Source: Strigamia acuminata (taxonomy: Eukaryota > Arthropoda > Chilopoda > Geophilomorpha > Linotaeniidae). From it: a stretch of 64,000 nt of DNA. Position 1 is the stretch's first letter, and every line of letters begins with the position of its first letter. Of this stretch, positions 37,913 to 47,938 are shown one piece after another. The notes beneath the pieces are model-generated. The model ran no database searches. It saw only the letters and a list, made by a program, of their open reading frames with translations, and was not told the DNA's origin. The translations under genes were made by a program, and so were the position numbers. The DNA is taken from the NCBI GenBank assembly GCA_949358305.1, contig OX442323.1, positions 6,450,001 through 6,514,000 on the forward strand, written 5' to 3'.

Positions 37913-38483
37913 TGTCACGTGTACGAACCGTGCCAATTGATGCGCGATTCGTAGCACGTAATTCGAATCATTATTAGGTTAAATGTTGCTAAATTTCGGC
38001 CACAGATGGCGCTGACGGTTGGACTCCGTCATCGCCATGTGATGGACCGATCAATTCAATTATGGGGTTTATGGCAGATTTGCTATAAATAAGGAGCCCG
38101 CACTAAGACAGGTCTCTAATCACTTTTGCTTTTCAGAACTAGAGAGTCTGATGTCGCCTCAATAAAGAGCGCGGCTGATGACTATAAAACCAATTTAATT
38201 ACATCGCAATTAAGTTATCACACAGTAGTTCATAACCCAATTAATAAAGGTTGTACATTTGACAAATGTAAGAAGTGACAATTTATCCAAAATAACATTC
38301 TGACCTGTTGAGAATAAATGTATCTGAATTTATAAGGGATCGAACAAACTTTGTTTGTCCGGTCAAATAAATCTGAATTGAATTTAAAGCATAAATGAAT
38401 CTCATTCTTTCCTTTCACACTCACTAAACCCCAATTAAACATAGTTGCGTGGAAACCTGATTAGGCCCGGAATCCACGTAACA
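37913..38483 (+). repeat. 5' LTR
   Basis: 571 bp, TG...CA ends. It contains a TATAAAT box at about 38094 and an AATAAA at 38161 that should set the transcript start and polyadenylation. The last 31 bp can form a hairpin (CGTGGAAACC pairing with GGAATCCACG). Confidence 0.95.
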
Positions 38484-38485
38484 AA

Positions 38486-38503
38486 TGGTGGAGATCGCGG
38501 TTC
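38486..38503 (+). other. Primer-binding site
   Basis: TGGTGGAGATCGCGGTTC begins two bases after the LTR. TGG complements the CCA end of a tRNA, and the 18-nt length is typical. I do not assign the tRNA species. Confidence 0.7.
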
Positions 38504-39334
38504 TTTCCCCGGGACCAAAAATTAGAATAAAAAACCCCGAAATTAGAGTTAAAAATCATTAAAATTGTAAAATCTAGAGTAAAATGAGTGAAATTGGAAT
38601 TAAAATCACATAAAATTGGCAAATTTAGCTTAAAAATAGCTTTGAAATCATATAAAATTTAGAGAAATCCCAACCTAATTTGAATATGAGTGAGTCATTT
38701 GTGAAATTGATAGGAATGTGAGAGTGAGTCATTGCTAAAGAATAAATAGGTCAATTAGATTGAAAATTGGCAAGATTAAAAAAATAAAATAAAATAGAAT
38801 AGAAGCTTTGAAGGTTTAAATTGGATAAATTTGCATTTGAGTATTATTTATTGTGATATTTGACTTTTAATTGAATTAATATAGTATTATTGATTGAATT
38901 TTGATAAAATTAAATGAAAGTGTATAGTAATGAAGAATTTGATTGTGAATGTAAGATAAAATTGAATAATAATAGAGAATATATTGTTTATATTTATTAA
39001 TGAATTTATTTTCTTTCCAGAGCATTTTTGTAAAGTGTTATTAATAAGAAGTTTTTCCTTGAATAGTTTTGATGAAATTTTGTAATTATGACCGTGAAAA
39101 TGAATTGTTTTTGATATTTTTGTAAAAAATGATGACCGTGAAAGTGTTTTTTTTTTCCTTGAATTCTTTTGTGGAAATTTTGAGATTTGATTGTGAAGAT
39201 TGAATTGTTCTAGTATTTTGAAATATTTCTGTGAAAATTGAAGTGTTTAATCACTGATTTATTTTTCAGAAAGTGAAAAGTGTTCTGTGTGCTAAAGAGT
39301 TATAGTGTTATTTATAACTGGAAAAGTGAATTAA
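38504..39334 (+). other. Retrotransposon leader
   Basis: AT-rich 5' untranslated region with several short ATG frames. A polypyrimidine-AG acceptor (TTATTTTTCAG) at about 39270 could allow splicing into the gag region. Confidence 0.5.
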
Positions 39335-40870
39335 AAGTGCTTCAAGTCTAAGGATTGTGTCTTCGAATTTAATTATTTAACAATTGCGGAATCCAAACGT
39401 TATAACTTTTCACAAGTGGTAACGGATTATTTGTTTTCATCAAAAGATCCGGGAGCACTTGAATCACTGGATGATAAGGTGACTGACCGGAAAAAGAGAT
39501 CAAAATCCAAAGGAGAAGAAAAAATTCAAAAAAGGGAAGATTTTGAAACCCCGGAACAGCGCCATAAAAGAATAATCGATCCAAGTGTGTACAATTTGTT
39601 GTTGCCTGACGAAGCTACGGAATTAGGCAATCTCCTGGATAAAGTGCAAGCAAATTTGGACGACGCATTTGAGGACGCAACTGACAATATTGAGGACCAA
39701 AAGGAATTAATTCAACCAATATTGGCAATTAAAAACGAACAATTTCCAGATAATATGGCAAATGCTTCACCAGAACTAGTAGCAATACAGACGGTATTAC
39801 AAAATTTAGTGGTCAATAGAAGAAATCCAGTTGACTTTGATCCGGCTACAGGGAATATTGACACATGGTTGATCGGATATGAAGATACGATCGCCGATGA
39901 CACTGAAAGGATTAAACATCTGTCAATTGTGCTGAAATCCTCCGCATCATCGTGGTATCTAGATCAACTTCCACAACATCCGACTAGAACATGGAGTCAA
40001 TGGAAAGATGCGTTGAAGGCAAAATTCAGGCGACAAATAACAACAATTTTGTCGAAATTACAGGCAATGCAGCACAAAGATGGGACAGCAATGGAACATA
40101 TGCAGAAAATATTAAAAGAATGTTCTTTTGCGAGACCAGCATTTACTGAAGAACAAAAGATATTTCATGTGTTTCAAGGACTTAAAAAGGTGACTAGAGA
40201 TAAATTAGTAGTCAATTTTCCAAAGACATTGGATCAGTTAACATCTCAACTTGGACTATTGGAAGCTCATGCATTCAGCGAGGATCCTGCAGAAGTTTTG
40301 CTAACCCTACTGCAAAAAGCTGTTGATACAACAGGCGAGGTGAAACCAAGTTTGTTAGTTGAACCGAGCGACGTCAATAAATCAAAAGACGAGTTGTTAG
40401 CAGAGGTCAAAGTGCTAAGGCAACAGCAGCAGTTTGGGGAAGTTCAATATGCAGAGGTTACTCCAGTCTTCTATCAAAATCAATGGTATACACCACATCC
40501 AAACCAGGCCCAGTTCTACAATAGAGGTAACTTTAGAGGACGATCTGGACAACAACGTGGATGGTGGAATGACAATAATAGGAACCAAGGAAGAGGATGG
40601 AGTGACAATAGAGGTCAAAATAGAGGTAATTGGAATAATCAGTGGAATAACTCAGGTCAAGGATTCCAACAGCAAAATCCACAACAGCAGTGGAATCCAC
40701 CACAACAGCAATGGAATCCACCACAAGGACAAAGACCACAGGGGAATCCAAATAACCAAGGCCATCCTAAAAATCCAAATTATAAAGGTAAAAATTTCAT
40801 TGAAAATTACCAAGGCCGAGGTCAACGAGGAGCCCCACGTGGTGGACCGCCTAATGCATCGGGAAACTAG
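39335..40870 (+). CDS. gag: Retrotransposon Gag, no zinc knuckle
   Basis: Open from 39335 to the TAG at 40868; the first in-frame ATG is at 39755, and an upstream spliced or non-AUG start is possible because the frame is open well before it. The middle has the retrotransposon capsid pattern (TWLIGYEDTIADDTERI, SSWYLDQLP, WSQWKDALKAKF). The C-terminus lacks any CCHC knuckle. It is instead rich in Arg-Gly, Asn, Gln and Trp (GNFRGRSGQQRGWW, then repeated QQQWNPP), a different type of RNA-binding tail. The stop is directly preceded by a slippery heptamer, so Gag-Pol is expected as a frameshift product. Gag forms the intracellular particle that packages element RNA. Confidence 0.9.
   Translation, partial: KCFKSKDCVFEFNYLTIAESKRYNFSQVVTDYLFSSKDPGALESLDDKVTDRKKRSKSKGEEKIQKREDFETPEQRHKRIIDPSVYNLLLPDEATELGNLLDKVQANLDDAFEDATDNIEDQKELIQPILAIKNEQFPDNMANASPELVAIQTVLQNLVVNRRNPVDFDPATGNIDTWLIGYEDTIADDTERIKHLSIVLKSSASSWYLDQLPQHPTRTWSQWKDALKAKFRRQITTILSKLQAMQHKDGTAMEHMQKILKECSFARPAFTEEQKIFHVFQGLKKVTRDKLVVNFPKTLDQLTSQLGLLEAHAFSEDPAEVLLTLLQKAVDTTGEVKPSLLVEPSDVNKSKDELLAEVKVLRQQQQFGEVQYAEVTPVFYQNQWYTPHPNQAQFYNRGNFRGRSGQQRGWWNDNNRNQGRGWSDNRGQNRGNWNNQWNNSGQGFQQQNPQQQWNPPQQQWNPPQGQRPQGNPNNQGHPKNPNYKGKNFIENYQGRGQRGAPRGGPPNASGN
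40861..40867 (+). promoter_or_regulatory. -1 ribosomal frameshift site GGGAAAC
   Basis: The heptamer sits in the correct register (G_GGA_AAC) at the last two gag codons, immediately before the UAG stop. Slipping back one base enters exactly the pol frame, which is open through this point. It matches the canonical X_XXY_YYZ rule. A stimulatory RNA structure is not obvious in the A-rich sequence downstream. Confidence 0.85.
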
Positions 40871-43800
40871 AATGGCCACAAAGACGAAATAACAAGAAGA
40901 AAAGAAGAAAGAGAAAATTAGAAATCATCGAGTTACACGCTATGGACGAACTTTTACAGATTCCAGTAGTATTAAATGGTATGGAAATCACTGGTGTCTT
41001 GGATTCTGGAGGTTTTCGCAACATCATTAGTGAAGATTTGGTGAGAACTCTGCAGCTCAAATATCAGCCTTGTCCAGGTGTTAGATTGAGAGTTGTGGAT
41101 GGCTCATTGATAGTCCCAGAAGGAAAAACCAGGATTACCATTGAAGTTGGACAACAACAACATACCATCGACGTATTGATCGTTAATGGATTTGGACGCC
41201 ATTTACTGCTGGGAGATAATTTCTTAAGATCTGCAAAGTGTAAACTCGACTATGACCAACAGAAGATCTTTGTAGGCCCAAAAGATGAACAACAAGAAGT
41301 CTTCCCAATGTCAAAGAATTATACTGATGTAAATTACATAGCCCGAGTTTTAAAACCAATAACAATTCCAGCATTACATGAATGTGTAGTTCCAATTAAA
41401 ATTGCAAAGAAAGTAGATGATGAACTATTCATAGAACCACTCAGTGGAGTAATTGACCGTTTTGGAGTAATTTGTTGCAAAACATTGACTAAATTCAGAA
41501 AAGGTGAAGGAGTTCTGCGAGTTGCAAATCCAACTAAAAAGACAATCTATTTAGGAAAAAACTCAGCAATTGCAAAGGCCTTTTATGTAATTGAGTCTGG
41601 CGTGCTTGATGAAAACAGAGTTAATCAATTTGACTTTAGCACGGCCATGGCGAATGACAACATGACGCCATCACAACAAGGGCTAATGTTGCGGTTGCTG
41701 GAGAAAAATTCGGATAGATTTGCGAAGACTGACAATGATTTAGGCAGAGCTCATACGATTAAACATCGAATTGATACTGGAGATTCTCCTCCAATCCATT
41801 TACAACCTTATAGACGATCGATTAAGGAAAAAGAAATCGAGGATGCTGAAACAAAGAAGTTACTTGAGCAAGGAGTCATTAGAGAATCTGAGAGCCCATG
41901 GAGTGCACCAGTACTACTCGTCAAGAAAAGAGACGGCAAATGGAGATTTTGTGTTGATTGGAGACGGTTAAACGCGGTAACAAAGAAAATGGTTTATCCC
42001 TTACCACGTATTGATGACACCCTAGATCAATTAGCGGGTGCGAAGTATTTTTCAATGATGGATCTTATCCAGGGATATCACCAAGTCGAAATAGACGAAC
42101 AAGATCGTGAAAAGACAGCGTTTACCACGTCTAGTGGACATTATGAGTTTAATGTCCTTGGAATGGGATTATGTAACAGCCCGGCCGCCTTTCAAAAATT
42201 GATGAATAAAGTACTTGGTAACCTCCTGGGAAAAGTATGTATTGCATATCTGGACGATTTGATAGTGTTTTCGAAGACTTTCGATCAGCATCTTGTTGAT
42301 TTGGAGGCAGTTTTCCAAAAGCTTAGAACAGCGAATCTCAAAGTCAAACTGAGTAAATGTACGTTTGCGACACACACCATACGATATCTCGGACATGTGG
42401 TTGATGCTGAAGGTATTTCACCGGATCCCAGGAATCTGGATTCAGTAGCTAAGTTTCCAATTCCTGTGAACGTTAAACAACTACGTGGTTTTTTAGGATT
42501 ATGCTCGTATTACCGGAAATTTATTAAAGGTTTTGCGGACATTTCCAAACCTCTGGTGAATTTAACCAAAAAGGATGAAAAGTTTGACTGGGGACCACCC
42601 CACGACAAAGCATTCCACACGCTCCGAAATGCATTAATAACAGTGCCGGTGTTAGCGCATCCAGATTTTACTCAGCCCTTCATGATTTCATGCGATGCAA
42701 GTGCCTATGGATTAGGAGCTATTTTGAAGCAAAAAGTCAACAATCAAGAGCGTGTTATCGCTTATGCAAGTCGTATGATGAGCACAGCAGAAATGAATTA
42801 CACTGCAACTGATAGGGAAATGTTAGCAATCATTTTTGCTATTGAAAAGTTTAGACCGTACTTATATGGACAGAAATTCCAAATTATTACCGACCATTCT
42901 GCCCTCCAATGGCTGAAAGGAGTCCGAAATCCAAATGGACGTCTAGCCAGGTGGGCGCTGCAACTAGCTGAATATGATTTTGAAATATTTCATAAAAGCG
43001 GCAAGAAACATACAGATGCCGATGCTTTAAGTAGGATCCAGGAAGAATTAAGTGAAGAAGAAATAGAAAAATTACCTTCGCTTTTCTTAGAAAACTTGGA
43101 CCTCCCTGTTGAACAGAGGAAGGATCCCAAATTACTGGACCTCATAACAGCGCTAGAAAACCAAGAGCAACTTCCAAGAAAAAGAAGACGACCACTAAAG
43201 CAGTTTGTTCTTCAAAACAAAACATTGTTCAGGAAGAAAAAACTTAACAGTTCCCTGAACATGGAAGATTTATTACTAGTAGTTCCAAAACAACTTCAAA
43301 AAGATGTATTGTATGAAATGCACGATGGATTACTAGGAGCTCATTTGGGATTGGCAAAAACGTGGAAACGAATAAGAACACGATTTTTCTGGACAAGAAT
43401 CTATAAAGATGTTAGAAATTACGTCTTGTCCTGCCAACACTGCGCAAAAGCAAAAACAATGACAACGCCAGCTAAAGGATTAATGCAGCCATGGTCAACA
43501 GTCTCAAAACCTTTTGAGCGAATTGGAATAGACACACTAGGACCATTTCCATTGTCACGACTTGGAAATAAACATGTTTTTGTTGTAACTGATTATCTTT
43601 CTAGAAATGCAATAGCTAGACCAGCAGCAGCAGCTACAGCGTTAGAAGCAGCAAAAACATTGCTTTATGAAGTTATTCTGAAAGAAGGCAGTCCGAGAGA
43701 AATCCTAAGCGACCGTGGAACGGAATACAGGAACAAAATGGTTGAGGAGGTCTCAAATATGTTTAAAAGTTTGCATAAAACTACGTCAGGATACCATCCA

Positions 43801-44667
43801 AGAACAAATGGATTAACGGAGAGATTTAATGCGACATTCGCAAAAATGTTGCAAAGTTATGTTAATGAAGAACACACTGACTGGGACGAATTTCTTCCAT
43901 TTCTCCTGTTTTCATATAACACGGCCGTTCATGAAACAACAGGATATACACCACACTATTTACTTCGTGGATATGATGTGGATTTGACAGTAGATGTTAA
44001 TTTGGACTTGCCACAGAAAGAATATACATTAAGAACAGCAAAATTCATTCGAGCAGCCAGGAAAATTGCAAATGAGAGACTTGAAAAACAATCTGCAAAA
44101 AGTAAGAAAAGATTTGATGAAGACAGAGTCAACAAAGAATTTGAACCAGGTGAATTGGTTTATCTAAAAACCATCAACAGAAAAGTTGGCCTGTCAGAGA
44201 AGCTTTTACCCCAATTTTCCGGCCCGTATGAAATTGTGCGAAGAACTGCACCTAATGACTATGAAATCATCAATTCTACAAGAAAGAAAAGTGACATAGT
44301 GAATGTAGAAAGGTTAAAACCATATAAGGAACGAATTGAAGAAGAAATAGATGAAGTTCTGAAAGATATGCCAGAAAAGAAAGTGAAATTTGCTGATAAA
44401 GTGAAAAAAATCAGTAAAAAAGGTGAAATTGTAGTTGAAAACACAGAAAAACTAGTGAGAACAACGAAAATTAAGCCAAAAGAACGTTATATAGATGATA
44501 CAGAACAGATTTCTCTAAAATCACTATTTGAACCACAGCCTACGGTGAAAACGAATGAAAATCAACTTCAAAACCCGCCACTAGATGGCGCAAGTCCACA
44601 AACCAACGATTTCCGGTCGCGCAGACTCAGACCGCGTAAGCGAAAGGACTATCGCCATTTCTACTGA
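40867..44667 (+). CDS. pol: Retrotransposon Pol (PR-RT-RNaseH-IN)
   Basis: Continuous frame, first ATG at 40942, 1241 aa from there. Aspartic protease active site VLDSGG (about residue 18). Reverse transcriptase core with FSMMDLIQGYHQ and YLDD (about 436). RNase H with SCDAS (about 580), TDREMLA and ITDHSALQWL. Integrase with an HHCC zinc site (HDGLLGAHLG to CQHC, about 790-835) and catalytic GIDTLG (about 861), SDRGTEY (about 921) and TERFN (about 958). A GPY-type C-terminal motif (FSGPYEI) is present. There is no chromodomain. No internal stop or frameshift is seen, so the enzyme set looks functional. It should be made as a Gag-Pol fusion by -1 frameshifting. Confidence 0.96.
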   Translation, partial: LEWPQRRNNKKKRRKRKLEIIELHAMDELLQIPVVLNGMEITGVLDSGGFRNIISEDLVRTLQLKYQPCPGVRLRVVDGSLIVPEGKTRITIEVGQQQHTIDVLIVNGFGRHLLLGDNFLRSAKCKLDYDQQKIFVGPKDEQQEVFPMSKNYTDVNYIARVLKPITIPALHECVVPIKIAKKVDDELFIEPLSGVIDRFGVICCKTLTKFRKGEGVLRVANPTKKTIYLGKNSAIAKAFYVIESGVLDENRVNQFDFSTAMANDNMTPSQQGLMLRLLEKNSDRFAKTDNDLGRAHTIKHRIDTGDSPPIHLQPYRRSIKEKEIEDAETKKLLEQGVIRESESPWSAPVLLVKKRDGKWRFCVDWRRLNAVTKKMVYPLPRIDDTLDQLAGAKYFSMMDLIQGYHQVEIDEQDREKTAFTTSSGHYEFNVLGMGLCNSPAAFQKLMNKVLGNLLGKVCIAYLDDLIVFSKTFDQHLVDLEAVFQKLRTANLKVKLSKCTFATHTIRYLGHVVDAEGISPDPRNLDSVAKFPIPVNVKQLRGFLGLCSYYRKFIKGFADISKPLVNLTKKDEKFDWGPPHDKAFHTLRNALITVPVLAHPDFTQPFMISCDASAYGLGAILKQKVNNQERVIAYASRMMSTAEMNYTATDREMLAIIFAIEKFRPYLYGQKFQIITDHSALQWLKGVRNPNGRLARWALQLAEYDFEIFHKSGKKHTDADALSRIQEELSEEEIEKLPSLFLENLDLPVEQRKDPKLLDLITALENQEQLPRKRRRPLKQFVLQNKTLFRKKKLNSSLNMEDLLLVVPKQLQKDVLYEMHDGLLGAHLGLAKTWKRIRTRFFWTRIYKDVRNYVLSCQHCAKAKTMTTPAKGLMQPWSTVSKPFERIGIDTLGPFPLSRLGNKHVFVVTDYLSRNAIARPAAAATALEAAKTLLYEVILKEGSPREILSDRGTEYRNKMVEEVSNMFKSLHKTTSGYHPRTNGLTERFNATFAKMLQSYVNEEHTDWDEFLPFLLFSYNTAVHETTGYTPHYLLRGYDVDLTVDVNLDLPQKEYTLRTAKFIRAARKIANERLEKQSAKSKKRFDEDRVNKEFEPGELVYLKTINRKVGLSEKLLPQFSGPYEIVRRTAPNDYEIINSTRKKSDIVNVERLKPYKERIEEEIDEVLKDMPEKKVKFADKVKKISKKGEIVVENTEKLVRTTKIKPKERYIDDTEQISLKSLFEPQPTVKTNENQLQNPPLDGASPQTNDFRSRRLRPRKRKDYRHFY

Positions 44668-45685
44668 TTTTGTCTACGGTGAACGCGAACTAATAGCGTG
44701 ACCCGGAAAACAAGAACTTCTGACATTTAAATTGACATTTTGTGTTTGAAATTGTGTTACAAAAGGTTTGTGTAAGTGTGTTAAATAATTATAGGTGATT
44801 TTTTTTGGAATGAAATGTGAAGTTTTAAACGTCTTTATAAGCGGACTTCGCGAATCGAAACTAATCGCGATCTTCGTCGATTTGCTTTGAATTTTTATAG
44901 CATTTAATATGTTAGATAAAATTTTGAAATAATTTGAAATTGAATTTAGTAGTGTAATAGTTTAATTTAAAAATAGTTTTAAAGAATAAATTGGAAAAAT
45001 TTAATTTGAATAATGCGAATTGACTGAGGACGCGAGTGGAATCTATCGCGAATTTTGCTTGAAAATATAATGTGTTGAAAATTTTGATAAATTTAATGTA
45101 AATATTTCACAGCATAATTTTGATTGAATGTTAGAAGGAGTTAATTATTGTAAATAATTGAAATAAGTTGATGTTTTAACGGTATTGTTAATTTTAAAGA
45201 AAATTAGAGAAATAGGAAAAATATTTTTTGAATTTGTTTATTCCCACTTTGAAAATTGTTAAGAGTTGTAATTTATTATGAAAATGCTTGTTTGTAGTGT
45301 GAATGATTTTGAGTATTGTGCAAAAAGATGAATTTTGATTTTGATAATTTAATTTTGACAAAATTTTCTTTTGACTTACGTTTTTTTGTTAGACTTTTCA
45401 AATATGTAAAGATGAACAATGGAAAAGCAAATATTGTATTAGTGATATTAAGTTAGTTTAAGTTGAATTATTTTATGATTTGATCAGAATGGTAACATTG
45501 GAATAAAAGGGAGTAAAGTTAACTCCAGAATAATTTAAGTTTGTGTGATAACTATGAAACAGCTGAGTGATAACTTATGAAAGGTAGAAATAGCCGAACA
45601 TTCCTTAAGAATGTCCGATTTAAAAGACACCTGTCTGGTATCGAAATTTGTATTTTGGGGTCCAAAACACAGCAAAAAAGGGAGT
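44668..45685 (+). other. Retrotransposon 3' region and polypurine tract
   Basis: About 1 kb without a long frame, so no env or accessory gene. The run GCAAAAAAGGGAGT at 45672-45685 abuts the 3' LTR and is the expected polypurine primer for plus-strand DNA. Confidence 0.8.
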
Positions 45686-46256
45686 TGTCACGTGTACGAA
45701 CCGTGCCAATTGATGCGCGATTCGTAGCACGTAATTCGAATCATTATTAGGTTAAATGTTGCTAAATTTCGGCCACAGATGGCGCTGACGGTTGGACTCC
45801 GTCATCGCCATGTGATGGACCGATCAATTCAATTATGGGGTTTATGGCAGATTTGCTATAAATAAGGAGCCCGCACTAAGACAGGTCTCTAATCACTTTT
45901 GCTTTTCAGAACTAGAGAGTCTGATGTCGCCTCAATAAAGAGCGCGGCTGATGACTATAAAACCAATTTAATTACATCGCAATTAAGTTATCACACAGTA
46001 GTTCATAACCCAATTAATAAAGGTTGTACATTTGACAAATGTAAGAAGTGACAATTTATCCAAAATAACATTCTGACCTGTTGAGAATAAATGTATCTGA
46101 ATTTATAAGGGATCGAACAAACTTTGTTTGTCCGGTCAAATAAATCTGAATTGAATTTAAAGCATAAATGAATCTCATTCTTTCCTTTCACACTCACTAA
46201 ACCCCAATTAAACATAGTTGCGTGGAGACCTGATTAGGCCCGGATTCCACGTAACA
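45686..46256 (+). repeat. 3' LTR
   Basis: 571 bp, same length as the 5' LTR. Differences are seen at CGTGGAGACC (versus CGTGGAAACC) and CGGATTCCAC (versus CGGAATCCAC). Confidence 0.95.
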
Positions 46257-46577
46257 ATATAAAGATTAGATTGTCTGGTTTGTTAATGAATAAATTAAAT
46301 TTTGGGAACAAGGCTGGTTTTAATGGTTTTTGGTGAGTAAAGTGTAATTATGGGTTTGTTTGTGTTATGTAATCGTTTGGAAGAGAAAAAATATTCAAGT
46401 GATCAATATGAAATAATTTATGTCATCAAGTAATTTTACAGCAAATTTTTTTCTTTTTTTTTTTACATAAATATGAAATTTGAATTTTCAGCTTTGGAAA
46501 CACATGAAATGTAAATAATCAACAAATGTAAATAAAGGTATGAATATTAAAATGGGTTTATCTTAATGCAGTAAATG
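46257..46577. other. Spacer between retrotransposon and peptide gene
   Basis: AT-rich, no coding signal; probably the 3' UTR and flank of the minus-strand peptide gene, so the LTR lies about 320 bp beyond its stop codon. Confidence 0.45.
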
Positions 46578-47938
46578 TTAGCAGTTGCAACATGGCAAAG
46601 TTTTTCCACCATTTGGATTCACTGGAATAGAAATAAATTATGAATAAAAGGAAAATTAAAATATGAAATGTAAATTTTTTTAATTTTAATATAAAATGAT
46701 GACATTTTTTAAATTTTGGTGGTGATATCAAGAAAATTTAATAATTTTTATGAAATTTTGTTTAAAGGATCATCAATTTTTATAAATAATTATAAAATTT
46801 TATAAGAAATCAGAAAATTTAATAAGAAATCAGAAAATTTAATAAGAAATCAGAAAATTTAATTAGAAATTAAAAAATTTAATAAGAAATCAGAAAATTT
46901 AATTAGAAATTAAAAAAATTTAATAAGAAATTAGAAAATTTTATGAGAAATTAGAAAATTTTTTGAGAAATTAGAAAATTTTATGAGAAATTAGAAAATT
47001 TTATGAGAAATTAGAAAATTTTATGAGAAATTAAAAAATTTTATGAGAAATTAGAAAATTTTATGAGAAATCAAAAAATTTTATAAATTATAAAATTTTA
47101 TAATAAAAATCAGACAATTTTATAAAAAAAAAATCAGATTAAATGTATGACTTTTTATCTTAAAAACAAAATTTTATGATTTTTTTTATCACAAAATCCT
47201 ATAGTAAACACAAAATAATTATAAACACAATTATCAAATTTTATAAAAACGATTTATCAAATTTTCCATCAAAAAATCTAATCAAATTTCATTTAAAAAG
47301 AAAAAAAATCATCAATTTATATTTAAAAAAAAAAAAACATTAAATCATAGAAAATAAATTCAGAAATTCACGAAAAAAAAAAAAAACAAACACAAGAACC
47401 AAAATACTAAAAAAAATCAAAACTTACTTTTATCCGTTGCCCGTTTGCATCTCGACTCAGCACAAGTAACACAAAGCGAATCCCCATCCGTATTTTCTAC
47501 CCCAAAAGAATAAAAACCAGCATGAAAACCACCAAAACCAACCAAACAAAAGCAAACAAACTCACCCTGAGACCTCCACAATCTCTTAATTTTCTGCTTA
47601 CTCCCGCCCGCTTGCATATCACCTCCCGAAAAACGCCACAGTCGTTTATACAAACTATTTGCCACATTTTCCCTCAACCATTCTCTCTCAGCCGACGATT
47701 CATCATCCCAATTGCGCCAAAGACGTTTCTCTTGTGTAGTTCCACTCTCCCGAGCCGATCTGATGTCATCATCGTCTTCCAGAGGAAAACCCAGCACGTG
47801 AGTAAGGCCACAAATACCAAACATCAACACACTTAAAAAAAATCTATAAAACAAAAATTAATTAACCATCATGAATTATACATTAATCACACGCTCTTTA
47901 GTGCTCTGGCGGTTTACCTCAATGTCATTTCTGCTGTG
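46578..47938 (-). CDS. Putative secreted neuropeptide/peptide-hormone precursor with KRLWR repeats
   Basis: Not a family I recognise. Four minus-strand exons join in phase to 133 aa: 47928-47938 (11 coding nt with the ATG), 47566-47843, 47428-47496 and 46578-46621. A signal peptide (LSVLMFGICGLTHVLG) is followed by an acidic propeptide, then three dibasic units: EKRLWRNWDDE, YKRLWRFSGGD and IKRLWRSQ. The tail has six cysteines in two clusters (CVTCAESRC and PCCNC) and a further KR site. Processing at KR would release peptides beginning LWR, the last containing the Cys cluster. Structure and length fit an arthropod peptide-hormone precursor. The ATG exon may be only 13 nt long, between a CACAGCAG acceptor and GTAAAC, and an upstream 5' UTR exon donor (AAG|GTGAGT) lies near 47990. 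Confidence 0.66.
46795..47110. repeat. 20-bp minisatellite in peptide-gene intron
   Basis: About 15 copies of AAATCAGAAAATTTAATAAG and variants such as AAATTAGAAAATTTTATGAG (20 bp), inside the last intron of the peptide precursor gene. Confidence 0.9.

Larger units (their letters stand above)
37913..46256 (+). mobile_element. Ty3/gypsy LTR retrotransposon, nearly intact
   Basis: An 8344-bp element with two 571-bp LTRs (TGTCACGTG to CACGTAACA) that differ at only two positions I can see, near their 3' ends. It is flanked by the 4-bp target duplication ATAT (37909-37912 and 46257-46260). Order: LTR, primer-binding site, 0.85 kb leader, gag, pol (protease, reverse transcriptase, RNase H, integrase), about 1 kb of non-coding sequence, purine tract, LTR. 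There is no env-like frame. LTR identity implies a young, possibly still mobile copy, inserted between TMEM220 and the peptide precursor gene. Confidence 0.96.

Noticed and set aside
44668-45685. Possible env gene downstream of pol
   Set aside because: No frame longer than about 60 codons; no signal peptide or membrane segment.
38230-46215. Identical 70-aa minus-strand frames in both LTRs
   Set aside because: They are antisense to the LTRs and simply duplicated with them; no protein-like features.
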